Source of the DNA: Streptomyces chattanoogensis
GTDB taxonomy: Bacteria > Actinomycetota > Actinomycetes > Streptomycetales > Streptomycetaceae
Direction of reading: 5' to 3'
Assembly (NCBI RefSeq): GCF_001294335.1
Contig: NZ_LGKG01000152.1
Location: forward strand, 62,001 to 126,000
DNA: 64,000 bases
The position numbers were made by a program, and so were the translations under genes. This document shows positions 44,191-52,066 of the stretch, one piece after another. Within the stretch, counting starts at the first letter, position 1. Each line of letters opens with the position of its first letter. The notes beneath the pieces were generated by a model. The model was given only the letters and a program-made list of their open reading frames with translations. It searched no databases and was not told the origin of the DNA.

Positions 44191-44220
44191 AACGATCACA
44201 AGCGCAACGATCACAAAGCC
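44191..44220. promoter_or_regulatory. 15-bp tandem direct repeat upstream of idi
   Basis: AACGATCACAAGCGC is followed by AACGATCACAAAGCC, about 120 bases before the idi start. Possible activator or repressor site. Confidence 0.4.
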
Positions 44221-44586
44221 GGCGAGGGAGCACGCGCAGGACCGTCACCGGTGACGCAGTGCGATCACGGACCACCGGGCGGCGGGCCCGTGAGAGCGGC
44301 CACACCGGCCGCATGGCCCTCGCCACACCGACCCGGCACAACCCGCACTACCCGTGACCAGCCCGCGCATAACCGGCACCGGATCGAGCACCTGGTCGGA
44401 ACCGCAGTTGTTCATGGACCGTCCGATCCACCATGATGATCGCGGCAGGCGCAGCCGTCGGTCACTCGATCGTGCGGTGAATGCGCGGTGAACGGCCGCA
44501 TCCGGCGATCCGATAGCCTCTGCCGACGTGCCACCCAGCCCCTCCGGGCGCCAGGTGTGCCACGCCCGCTGCCCGGGTAGTTCGTT

Positions 44587-44608
44587 TCGAATACGGATCG
44601 AATGCGGA
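44587..44608. promoter_or_regulatory. 11-bp tandem direct repeat before the glycopolymer operon
   Basis: TCGAATACGGA and TCGAATGCGGA (10 of 11 identical) are spaced by one helical turn, 43 bases before the predicted CTG start. The geometry suits dimeric regulator binding. Confidence 0.45.
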
Positions 44609-44650
44609 CCGTCCCGTGCTGCCTTGTCAGCATCCAAGGAGTGAGTTCGT

Positions 44651-46444
44651 CTGTCGACCGCCATCCTCACCGGTCCGCCGGTTGCCGGGTCGTCGCTCGA
44701 AGCCGACCTGAGCACGCTGGGCTTTGACGTCCGCACGGCGAACGATGCCACGGCCGCCGTCGAACTGATCGCCGCCGCGCCCGCCCAGGAGCGGATCGCC
44801 GTCGTCGACCCCCGGTTCATCGGCCACCTCCACGCCCTGCGGCTGGCGCTGACCGACCCGCGCTTCCCGGCCGCCGCCGTACCGGGCGCGCTCACCGTGC
44901 AGCCCGAGGCGCGCACCGCGCTGGTCGGCGCGACCGCCAAGATCCCGGTCGGCGCCGGCACCGCCCACCTCACCGATGTGCTCACCGACACCCTCACCGA
45001 GTCCCTGGACCGCGAGGACATCGGCCTGCACCGCGTCGAGCTGGGCAGCCTGGTCGCCGCCGTCGCGCTCACCCCGGCCCAGCGCGAGGACGCGCAGGAA
45101 GCCGTCGCCGCGGTCGACGACGAGGCCGTACGGCTGCGCACCGCCGTGAAGTCCCGCGACGGGTTCTTCACCACCTTCTGCATCAGCCCGTACTCCCGCT
45201 ACCTCGCCCGCTGGTGCGCGCGCCGCGGGCTCACCCCCAACCAGGTCACCACCGCGTCCCTGCTCACCGCGCTGATCGCGGCGGGCTGCGCGGCCACCGG
45301 GAGCCGCGGCGGCTTCATCGCCGCAGGGCTCCTGCTCCTCTTCTCCTTCGTCCTGGACTGCACCGACGGGCAGCTCGCCCGCTACTCCCTGCAGTACTCG
45401 ACGATGGGTGCCTGGCTGGACGCCACCTTCGACCGGGCCAAGGAGTACGCGTACTACGCGGGCCTGGCCCTGGGGGCGGCGCGCGGCGGGGACGACGTAT
45501 GGGCGCTGGCGCTCGGCGCGATGGTGCTGCAGACCTGCCGCCATGTCGTCGACTTCGCCTTCAACGAGGCCAACCACGACGCCACCGCCAACACCAGCCC
45601 CACCGCCGCGCTCTCCGACAAGCTCGACAGCGTCGGCTGGACGGTCTGGGTGCGCCGGATGATCGTGCTGCCCATCGGCGAACGCTGGGCCATGATCGCC
45701 GTGCTGACGGCCCTCACCACGCCGCGCATCGTCTTCTACGCCCTGCTCATCGGCTGCGCCCTGGCCGCCTGCTACACCACGGCCGGCCGGGTGCTGCGCT
45801 CGGTCACCCGGCACGCCCGCCGCACCGACCGGGCCGCGCAGGCGCTGGCGGACCTGGCCGACTCCGGCCCGGTCGCCGAGCTGGTGTCCAAGGGCCCGGC
45901 CTCGCGCGGATACATGGCGGCCCCCCTGATGGCGGTGGCCGGTGTGGCATTCCTCATGGCCCAGCTGCTGTGGAAGGACGGCGGAAGCTGGTGGCCGGTG
46001 CTCGGCGCGGCCATCTACGCGGCCTTCGCCGGCGCCGCGGTCGCCCGCCCGCTCAAGGGCCCCCTCGACTGGCTGGTGCCGCCCCTGTTCCGGGCCGCCG
46101 AATACGGCACGGTCCTGCTGCTGGCCGCCCGTGCGGACGCGCCCGGAGCGCTGCCCGCGGCATTCGGGCTGGTCGCGGCCGTCGCCTACCATCACTACGA
46201 CACCGTCTACCGCATCCGCGGTGGCACCGGGGCCCCGCCGCGGTGGCTGGTCCGGGCAACCGGCGGGCACGAAGGACGCGTCCTCGTAGTGACAGTCCTG
46301 GCCGCCGCGCTGTCCCCCTCAGGTTTCACAATCGCGCTCACGGCGCTTGCCGTGGTCCTGGCGCTGCTGGTGCTCACCGAGAGCATCCGCTTCTGGGTCT
46401 CCTCCGGAGCACCCGCCGTACACGATGAAGGAGAACCCGCATGA
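44651..46444 (+). CDS. CDP-alcohol phosphatidyltransferase with N-terminal extension; apparent CTG start
   Basis: This 597-residue protein has a soluble N-terminal part of about 165 residues that begins STAILTGPPVAGSSLEADLS. A CDP-alcohol phosphotransferase domain follows, with the full motif DCTDGQLAR-N9-GAWLDATFD and several membrane helices. The linker VKSRDGFFTTFCISPYSRYLARWCARRGLTPNQVT resembles that of fused inositol-phosphate cytidylyltransferase/DIPP synthases. No ATG, GTG or TTG exists in frame before 44897, yet conserved-looking sequence starts at CTG 44651, nine bases after AAGGAG; in-frame TGA precedes it. It would transfer a phospho-alcohol from CDP-alcohol to an unknown acceptor. 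The stop overlaps the cytidylyltransferase start. Confidence 0.75.
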   Translation: MSTAILTGPPVAGSSLEADLSTLGFDVRTANDATAAVELIAAAPAQERIAVVDPRFIGHLHALRLALTDPRFPAAAVPGALTVQPEARTALVGATAKIPVGAGTAHLTDVLTDTLTESLDREDIGLHRVELGSLVAAVALTPAQREDAQEAVAAVDDEAVRLRTAVKSRDGFFTTFCISPYSRYLARWCARRGLTPNQVTTASLLTALIAAGCAATGSRGGFIAAGLLLLFSFVLDCTDGQLARYSLQYSTMGAWLDATFDRAKEYAYYAGLALGAARGGDDVWALALGAMVLQTCRHVVDFAFNEANHDATANTSPTAALSDKLDSVGWTVWVRRMIVLPIGERWAMIAVLTALTTPRIVFYALLIGCALAACYTTAGRVLRSVTRHARRTDRAAQALADLADSGPVAELVSKGPASRGYMAAPLMAVAGVAFLMAQLLWKDGGSWWPVLGAAIYAAFAGAAVARPLKGPLDWLVPPLFRAAEYGTVLLLAARADAPGALPAAFGLVAAVAYHHYDTVYRIRGGTGAPPRWLVRATGGHEGRVLVVTVLAAALSPSGFTIALTALAVVLALLVLTESIRFWVSSGAPAVHDEGEPA

Positions 46445-47178
46445 TCGGCCTCGTGCTGGCCGCCGGCGCCGGACGGCGTCTGCGCCCCTACACGGACACC
46501 CTGCCCAAGGCCCTGGTGCCCGTCGATGGTGACACCACCATCCTCGACCTGACGCTCGGCAACTTCGCCGAGATCGGGCTGACCGAGGTCGCGATCATCG
46601 TCGGCTACAAGAAGGAAGCCGTCTACGAGCGCAAGGCGGCTCTGGAGGCGAAGTACGGCCTCAAGCTGACCCTCATCGACAACGACAAGGCCGAGGAGTG
46701 GAACAACGCCTACTCCCTGTGGTGCGGTCGTGACTCGATCAAGCACACCGTGATCCTCGCCAACGGCGACACCGTGCACCCGGTCTCCGTCGAGAAGACC
46801 CTGCTCGCCGCCCGCGGCAACGGCCAGAAGATCATCCTCGCCCTCGACACGGTCAAGCAGCTGGCCGACGAGGAGATGAAGGTCATCGTGGACTCCGAGA
46901 AGGGCGTCCAGCGCATCACCAAGCTGATGGACCCGTCCGAGGCCACCGGTGAGTACATCGGTGTCACCCTCATCGAGGGCGAGGCCGCCGAGGAGCTGGC
47001 CGACGCCCTGAAGACCACCTTCGAGCGGGACCCCGACCTCTACTACGAGGACGGCTACCAGGAGCTCGTCAACCGCGGCTTCAAGGTGGACGTGGCCCCG
47101 ATCGGCGACGTCAAGTGGGTCGAGATCGACAACCACGACGACCTGGCGAAGGGCCGTGACATCGCATGCCAGTACTGA
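46441..47178 (+). CDS. LicC-like sugar/choline-phosphate nucleotidyltransferase
   Basis: This 245-residue NTP-transferase begins MIGLVLAAGAGRRLRPYTDT and continues LPKALVPVDG, the nucleotide-binding loop with the catalytic Arg and Lys. WNNAYSLWCG and NGDTVHP supply the metal-binding Asp region. It matches the phosphocholine/inositol-phosphate cytidylyltransferase group. It would activate a phosphorylated alcohol with CTP to make the substrate of the flanking phosphotransferases. It overlaps its upstream gene by ATGA and the dehydrogenase gene by 13 bases. Whether the alcohol is glycerol-1-phosphate, inositol-phosphate or another polyol-phosphate cannot be read from sequence. Confidence 0.85.
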   Translation: MIGLVLAAGAGRRLRPYTDTLPKALVPVDGDTTILDLTLGNFAEIGLTEVAIIVGYKKEAVYERKAALEAKYGLKLTLIDNDKAEEWNNAYSLWCGRDSIKHTVILANGDTVHPVSVEKTLLAARGNGQKIILALDTVKQLADEEMKVIVDSEKGVQRITKLMDPSEATGEYIGVTLIEGEAAEELADALKTTFERDPDLYYEDGYQELVNRGFKVDVAPIGDVKWVEIDNHDDLAKGRDIACQY

Positions 47179-48227
47179 CCCGCCTCATTCCGTCCCCGGT
47201 CGTCGTCGACATCAACGCCGGCGCCCTGGACGACCTGGCGGGCCTGCTGGCCGATCAGCGCATCTCCGCGTCCGGCAAGCTCGCCATCGCGATCAGCGGC
47301 GGCTCGGGGGCACGGCTGCGTGAGCGGCTGGCCCCCGCGCTGCCGGGCGCCGAGTGGTACGAGGTCGGCGGCGGCACCCTGGACGAGGCGATCAAGCTCG
47401 CCGACGCCATGAAGAAGGGGCACTACGACGCGGTCGTGGGCCTCGGCGGCGGCAAGATCATCGACTGCGCCAAGTTCGCCGCCGCGCGGATCGGCCTGCC
47501 GCTGGTCGCCGTCGCGACGAACCTGTCGCACGACGGCCTGTGCTCGCCGGTCGCCACCCTCGACAACGACGCGGGCCGCGGCTCCTACGGGGTGCCGAAC
47601 CCGATCGCCGTGGTGATCGACCTCGACATCATCCGCGAGGCCCCGGTCCGGTTCGTCCGCTCCGGCATCGGCGATGCGATCTCCAACATCTCCGCGGTCG
47701 CGGACTGGGAGCTCTCGCACCGCGAGACCGGCGAGGCGATCGACGGACTGGCCGCCGCCATGGCGCGCCAGGCCGGCGAGGCCGTGCTGCGGCACCCCGG
47801 CGGTGTCGGCGAGGACGCGTTCCTCCAGGTGCTGGCCGAGGGCCTGGTCCTGACCGGCATCTCGATGTCGGTGGCCGGCGACAGCCGTCCGGCGTCCGGC
47901 GCCTGCCACGAGATCAACCACGCGCTCGACATCCTCTACCCCAAGCGCGCCGCGAGCCATGGCGAGCAGTGCGGCCTGGCCGCCGCGTTCGCCACGCATC
48001 TGCGCGGGGACAAGGAGACCAGGGACCTGATGGTCGAGGTGCTGCGCCGGCACGGTCTGCCGGTCACGCCCGGCGAGATCGGTTTCACCGACGAGGAATT
48101 CGTCGCGGCCGTCGAGTACGCACCCAAGACCCGCCCCGGGCGCTACACCATCCTGGAGCACCTGGACCTGTCCACCGACCAGATCAGGGACGCTTACGCC
48201 GACTATGCACAAGCCATCGGTAGCTGA
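47166..48227 (+). CDS. Glycerol-1-phosphate dehydrogenase-like enzyme (iron-containing alcohol dehydrogenase family)
   Basis: This 353-residue protein has the NAD-binding GLGGGKIIDCAKFAA and the zinc-site segments LSHDGLCSPVA, SRPASGACHEINHALD and ASHGEQCGLA. The SRPASG-x-H-x(3)-HALD pattern is that of archaeal and AraM/EgsA glycerol-1-phosphate dehydrogenases. It would reduce dihydroxyacetone phosphate to sn-glycerol-1-phosphate, an uncommon stereoisomer in bacteria. No PcrB-type prenyltransferase is adjacent, which argues against archaeal-type ether lipid. Its place after a cytidylyltransferase points to CDP-glycerol-like donor synthesis. Relatives in the same superfamily make other polyol phosphates, so the product is inferred. 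Confidence 0.85.
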   Translation: MPVLTRLIPSPVVVDINAGALDDLAGLLADQRISASGKLAIAISGGSGARLRERLAPALPGAEWYEVGGGTLDEAIKLADAMKKGHYDAVVGLGGGKIIDCAKFAAARIGLPLVAVATNLSHDGLCSPVATLDNDAGRGSYGVPNPIAVVIDLDIIREAPVRFVRSGIGDAISNISAVADWELSHRETGEAIDGLAAAMARQAGEAVLRHPGGVGEDAFLQVLAEGLVLTGISMSVAGDSRPASGACHEINHALDILYPKRAASHGEQCGLAAAFATHLRGDKETRDLMVEVLRRHGLPVTPGEIGFTDEEFVAAVEYAPKTRPGRYTILEHLDLSTDQIRDAYADYAQAIGS

Positions 48228-48984
48228 GCTCCGCCCGGTCGTTCACCCCCCGGGTGTGAAGGACCGGCGGAGCGGCGAGCACTGGGCCGGCCGGCTCTAC
48301 ATGCGCGAGATCTCCCTGCGCATCGACCGGCACCTGGTGAACACCAAGGTCACGCCCAACCAGCTGACCTATCTGATGACCGTCTGCGGCGTGCTCGCGG
48401 CCCCGGCCCTCCTGGTGCCGGGGATCGCGGGCGCCGTGCTCGGCGTGCTGATGGTCCAGCTGTATCTGCTGCTCGACTGCGTCGACGGCGAGATCGCCCG
48501 GTGGCGCAAGCAGTACTCGCTCGCCGGTGTCTGGATGGACCGCGTCGGCGCGTACCTCACCGACGCCGCCGTGCTCGTCGGCTTCGGCCTGCGCGCCGCC
48601 GACCTGTGGGGCTCGGGCCGGATCGACTGGCTGTGGGCCTTCCTGGGCACGCTGGCCGCCCTCGGCGCCATCCTGATCAAGGCCGAGACGGACCTGGTCG
48701 GCGTGGCCCGCGCGCAGAGCGGCAAGGAGCAGGTCAAGGAGACCGCGTCCGAGATGCGCTCCTCGGGCATGGCGCTGGCCCGCAAGGCCGCCGCGGCGCT
48801 GAAGTTCCACCGGCTGATCCTCGGGGTCGAGGCCTCCCTGCTCATCCTGGCCCTGGCGGTCGTGGACCAGATCCGGGGCGACCTGTTCTTCTCCCGTCTG
48901 GGCGTCGCCGTGCTCGCCGGCATCGCGCTCCTCCAGACGCTGCTCCATCTCGTGTCCATCCTCGCCTCCAGCAGGCTCAAGTGA
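48205..48984 (+). CDS. CDP-alcohol phosphatidyltransferase
   Basis: This 259-residue membrane enzyme has about six helices and the catalytic motif DCVDGEIARWRKQ-N5-GVWMDRVGAYLTD (DxxDGxxAR...GxxxDxxxD). VTPNQLTYLMTVCG precedes the first helix pair. It is the second phosphotransferase of the operon and lacks the long N-terminal part of the first. The two may act in sequence, one to prime and one to extend, or on lipid and sugar acceptors. It overlaps the dehydrogenase gene by 23 bases and the glycosyltransferase start by GTGA. Confidence 0.88.
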   Translation: MHKPSVAELRPVVHPPGVKDRRSGEHWAGRLYMREISLRIDRHLVNTKVTPNQLTYLMTVCGVLAAPALLVPGIAGAVLGVLMVQLYLLLDCVDGEIARWRKQYSLAGVWMDRVGAYLTDAAVLVGFGLRAADLWGSGRIDWLWAFLGTLAALGAILIKAETDLVGVARAQSGKEQVKETASEMRSSGMALARKAAAALKFHRLILGVEASLLILALAVVDQIRGDLFFSRLGVAVLAGIALLQTLLHLVSILASSRLK

Positions 48985-49871
48985 CGGGGGCGTCCCAGAT
49001 GCGCGTCGGTGCGGTTGTTCTCACCATGGGCAACCGCCCCGACGAGCTGCGCGCGCTGCTGGACTCGGTGGCCAAGCAGAACGGCGAGCGGGTCGAGATC
49101 GTCGTCGTCGGCAACGGTTCGCCGCTGCCCGAGCTCCCCGAGGGCGTACGGACCGTCGAGCTGCCGGAGAACCTCGGTATCCCCGCGGGCCGCAACGTCG
49201 GCATCGAGGCGTTCGGGCCCGGCGGCAGCGAGGTCGACGTTCTTCTCTTTCTCGACGACGACGGACTGCTGGCCAGGGAGGACACCGCCGAGCTGTGCCG
49301 GGAGGCGTTCGCCGCGGACCCCGAGCTCGGCATCATCAGCTTCCGGATCGCGGACCCGGACACCGGCGAGACCCAGCGCCGCCACGTACCGCGGCTGCGG
49401 GCTTCGGACCCGATGCGCTCCTCGCGGGTGACCACCTTCCTCGGCGGTGCCAATGCGGTCCGCACCACGGTCTTCCAGGAGGTCGGCGGGCTGCCCGACG
49501 ACTTCTTCTACGCCCATGAGGAGACGGACCTGGCCTGGCGGGCGCTGAACGCGGGGTGGCTGATCGACTACCGGTCGGACATGCTGCTGCTGCACCCGAC
49601 CATGGCCCCGAGCCGGCATGCGGTCTACCACCGGATGGTGGCCCGTAACCGTGTGTGGCTGGCCCGCCGTAACCTTCCTGCCGTGCTGGTTCCCGTCTAT
49701 CTCGGCGTCTGGTTCCTGCTCACCCTGGCCCGTCGTCCCTCCTGGCCTGCGCTGCGGGTCTGGCTGGCAGGTTTCAAAGAGGGCTGGACGAGCCCTTGCG
49801 GCGACAGGCGTCCCATGAAGTGGGCTACCGTTTGGCGACTGACCCGACTGGGCCGCCCTCCCGTCATCTGA
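48981..49871 (+). CDS. GT2 family glycosyltransferase
   Basis: This 296-residue protein has the GT-A opening MRVGAVVLTMGNRPDELRALLDSV, LGIPAGRNVGIE, the metal-binding FLDDDGLL and the acceptor-side FFYAHEETDLAWRALNAGW, as in rhamnosyl-type GT2 enzymes. A C-terminal hydrophobic segment (LPAVLVPVYLGVWFLLTLARR) may tether it to the membrane. It would add a sugar to the lipid-linked product of the operon. The GTG at 48981 overlaps the upstream stop; an ATG at 48999 is an alternative. Confidence 0.88.
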   Translation: MTGASQMRVGAVVLTMGNRPDELRALLDSVAKQNGERVEIVVVGNGSPLPELPEGVRTVELPENLGIPAGRNVGIEAFGPGGSEVDVLLFLDDDGLLAREDTAELCREAFAADPELGIISFRIADPDTGETQRRHVPRLRASDPMRSSRVTTFLGGANAVRTTVFQEVGGLPDDFFYAHEETDLAWRALNAGWLIDYRSDMLLLHPTMAPSRHAVYHRMVARNRVWLARRNLPAVLVPVYLGVWFLLTLARRPSWPALRVWLAGFKEGWTSPCGDRRPMKWATVWRLTRLGRPPVI

Positions 49872-49940
49872 CAAGCTCGTATCCGAGAGCATCAGACGCG
49901 TTGCGGGGCGTGACCCCGGCAGCGCACATTGAGGACGAAA

Positions 49941-50879
49941 GTGTCAACTGTGAGCGAGACAACGCACGACAGTGCGGTCGCCATGAGTGCCCCGCCAGCT
50001 TCCGACGAAGGGCTCACCGCGGCCCAGCGGGCCCAGAAGTACGGGCTGTCGCAGAGCGGTGCGCGCCCGAGCCTGCCGGAGTACGTCCGGCAGCTGTGGG
50101 ACCGGCGGCACTTCATCTCGGCGTTCGCCAGCGCCAAGCTGACCGCGCAGTACAGCCAGGCGAAGCTGGGCCAGCTCTGGCAGGTGGCGACGCCGCTGCT
50201 CAACGCGCTCGTCTACTTCCTGATCTTCGGCCTGATCCTGAAGGCCGACCGGGGCATGGACAAGCACATCTACATCCCGTTCCTGGTCACGGGCGTCTTC
50301 GTCTTCACCTTCACGCAGAGCTCGGTGATGGCGGGGGTCCGCGCCATTTCGGGCAACCTCGGCCTGGTGCGGGCGCTGCACTTCCCGCGGGCGACGCTGC
50401 CGATCTCGTTCTCGCTGCAGCAGCTCCAGCAGCTGCTGTTCTCGATGATCGTGCTGTTCGTCATCGCGATCGGTTTCGGGAGCTATCCGAGCCCGTCCTG
50501 GCTGCTGATCATCCCGGCGCTGGCCCTGCAGTTCCTGTTCAACACGGGCCTGGCGATGATCATGGCCAGGCTGGGCAGCAAGACCCCGGATCTCGCGCAG
50601 CTGATGCCGTTCGTGATGCGTACGTGGATGTACGCGTCCGGCGTGATGTTCTCGATCCGGGCCATGCTCGCGGAGAGCCCCGAGTGGGTCGCCAACATCC
50701 TGCAGTGGAACCCCGCCGCCATCTACATGGACCTGATGCGCTTCGCGCTCATCGACGGCTACACCCACGAGAACCTGCCGCCGCATGTCTGGCTGTTCGC
50801 GCTCGGCTGGGCGGTGCTCGCCGCCGCCGGCGGGTTCATCTACTTCTGGAAGGCTGAGGAGCGCTACGGCCGTGGCTGA
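49941..50879 (+). CDS. ABC transporter permease, TagG/polysaccharide-export type
   Basis: This 312-residue protein has an N-terminal cytoplasmic tail and six membrane helices of the ABC-2 family: YSQAKLGQLWQVATPLLNALVYFLIFGLIL and FPRATLPISFSLQQLQQLLFS are typical of teichoic-acid and O-antigen exporters. It would flip a lipid-linked polymer or glycolipid made by the preceding enzymes. GTG 49941 follows GAGGA; a TTG at 49929 is also in frame. It overlaps the ATPase gene by eight bases. Confidence 0.9.
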   Translation: MSTVSETTHDSAVAMSAPPASDEGLTAAQRAQKYGLSQSGARPSLPEYVRQLWDRRHFISAFASAKLTAQYSQAKLGQLWQVATPLLNALVYFLIFGLILKADRGMDKHIYIPFLVTGVFVFTFTQSSVMAGVRAISGNLGLVRALHFPRATLPISFSLQQLQQLLFSMIVLFVIAIGFGSYPSPSWLLIIPALALQFLFNTGLAMIMARLGSKTPDLAQLMPFVMRTWMYASGVMFSIRAMLAESPEWVANILQWNPAAIYMDLMRFALIDGYTHENLPPHVWLFALGWAVLAAAGGFIYFWKAEERYGRG

Positions 50880-51657
50880 CGACATCAACCCCCAAGAGGG
50901 GCGCATCCCCACCGTCATCGCCGATGAGCTGCACATCGTCTACCGCGTCAACGGCGCGAAGACGGGCAAGGGCAGCGCCACCGCTGCCCTGAGCCGCATC
51001 GTCAAGCGCGGCGGCGATCGCGGCGTACGCAAGGTGCACGCGGTCAAGGGCGTCTCCTTCACCGCATACCGGGGCGAGGCCATCGGCCTGATCGGCTCCA
51101 ACGGCTCCGGCAAGTCCACCCTGCTGCGTGCCATCGCGGGCCTGCTCCCCGCCGAGAAGGGCAAGGTCTACACCGACGGCCAGCCCTCCCTCCTCGGGGT
51201 CAACGCGGCGCTGATGAACGATCTGACCGGTGAGCGCAACGTCATCCTCGGCGGGCTCGCCATGGGCATGAGCCGCGAGCAGATCAAGGAGCGCTACCAG
51301 GAGATCGTCGACTTCTCCGGCATCAACGAGAAGGGCGACTTCATCTCGCTGCCGATGCGCACCTACTCCTCCGGTATGGCGGCCCGGCTGCGGTTCTCCA
51401 TCGCGGCGGCCAAGGACCACGACGTCCTGATGATCGACGAGGCGCTGGCCACCGGCGACCGCAAGTTCCAGAAGCGCTCCGAGGCCCGCATCCGCGAGCT
51501 GCGCAAGGAAGCCGGTACGGTCTTCCTGGTCAGCCACAACAACAAGTCGATCCGGGACACCTGTGACCGGGTCCTGTGGCTGGAGCGCGGTGAGCTCCTG
51601 ATGGACGGTCCGACGGACGAAGTGATCAAGGCGTACGAGAAGGAGACGGGCAAATAG
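50872..51657 (+). CDS. ABC transporter ATP-binding protein, TagH type
   Basis: This 261-residue ATPase has GLIGSNGSGKSTLLRAIAGL (Walker A), TYSSGMAARLRFSIA (signature variant used by teichoic-acid and polysaccharide exporters) and VLMIDEALATGD (Walker B). The N-terminal 55 residues include a basic insertion before VHAVKGVSFTAYRGE. It powers the permease encoded just upstream. A perfect 18-bp hairpin terminator follows, which ends the operon before the hopanoid genes. There is no C-terminal polymer-recognition domain. Confidence 0.92.
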   Translation: MADDINPQEGRIPTVIADELHIVYRVNGAKTGKGSATAALSRIVKRGGDRGVRKVHAVKGVSFTAYRGEAIGLIGSNGSGKSTLLRAIAGLLPAEKGKVYTDGQPSLLGVNAALMNDLTGERNVILGGLAMGMSREQIKERYQEIVDFSGINEKGDFISLPMRTYSSGMAARLRFSIAAAKDHDVLMIDEALATGDRKFQKRSEARIRELRKEAGTVFLVSHNNKSIRDTCDRVLWLERGELLMDGPTDEVIKAYEKETGK

Positions 51658-51682
51658 CCCCGCCTTCCTGACCCGGTCCGCT

Positions 51683-51723
51683 CCCGAAGGCCTCCGCGAG
51701 TCCGGCTCGCGGAGGCCTTCGGG
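51683..51723 (+). terminator. Strong terminator ending the glycopolymer operon
   Basis: CCCGAAGGCCTCCGCGAG and CTCGCGGAGGCCTTCGGG are perfect 18-bp arms around TCCGG. Confidence 0.9.
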
Positions 51724-51736
51724 TGTGACCGCGCGC

Positions 51737-51753
51737 GTTGACAGAAGGTCAAC
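51737..51753. promoter_or_regulatory. GTTGAC-N5-GTCAAC inverted repeat
   Basis: A perfect 6-bp dyad lies shortly after the terminator and 310 bases before hpnC. Candidate regulator site for the hopanoid operon. Confidence 0.4.
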
Positions 51754-51874
51754 TCTTCGGGCGCCGGGAACGGTTGGTTCGTTGCCGAGACCGGCCTGGT
51801 CGCCGACCGGGGCCGCGGTACCCCCGCGTACGCGGGCGAGACGTGCAGCGTAAGCTGTACGGGTACTGAACATC

Positions 51875-51892
51875 ACAAGTGGTACAAGTGGT
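51875..51892. promoter_or_regulatory. 9-bp tandem repeat ACAAGTGGT in the hopanoid leader
   Basis: Two identical 9-mers are followed by a partial third (AAAAGTCGG). The AT-richer segment 51850-51900 is the most likely promoter area. The rest of 51754-52015 shows no gene. Confidence 0.45.
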
Positions 51893-52015
51893 AAAAGTCG
51901 GGCAATGCTCACCTGAGCGGGCGAAGGAAGGCTCGTTCAGGGCGCGCCGTGACCTGCGGCGTGTCCGAAATGGGATGTTTTAGCTTGGCGGTGTAGAACG
52001 GGAGACGTGACGGCA

Positions 52016-52066
52016 ATGGCTACTGGTTCGCTCCGGCTCCGAAACGCGCCGGGCAGCCCGCGGTGA
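52016..52066 (+). CDS. Possible 16-residue leader peptide before hpnC
   Basis: ATG 52016 opens MATGSLRLRNAPGSPR and stops with TGA at 52064-52066, overlapping the GTG of hpnC (GTGA). GGGAG lies about 12 bases upstream. It may couple hpnC translation or be fortuitous. Confidence 0.35.
   Translation: MATGSLRLRNAPGSPR

Larger units (their letters stand above)
44070..44650. other. 580-base divergent intergenic region with two sets of direct repeats
   Basis: No gene is visible between idi and the glycopolymer operon. It contains the 15-bp repeats at 44191-44220 on the idi side and the 11-bp repeats at 44587-44608 on the operon side. Confidence 0.6.

Noticed and set aside
51930..52062. An additional gene before hpnC
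   Set aside because: Only the 16-codon leader frame could be supported.
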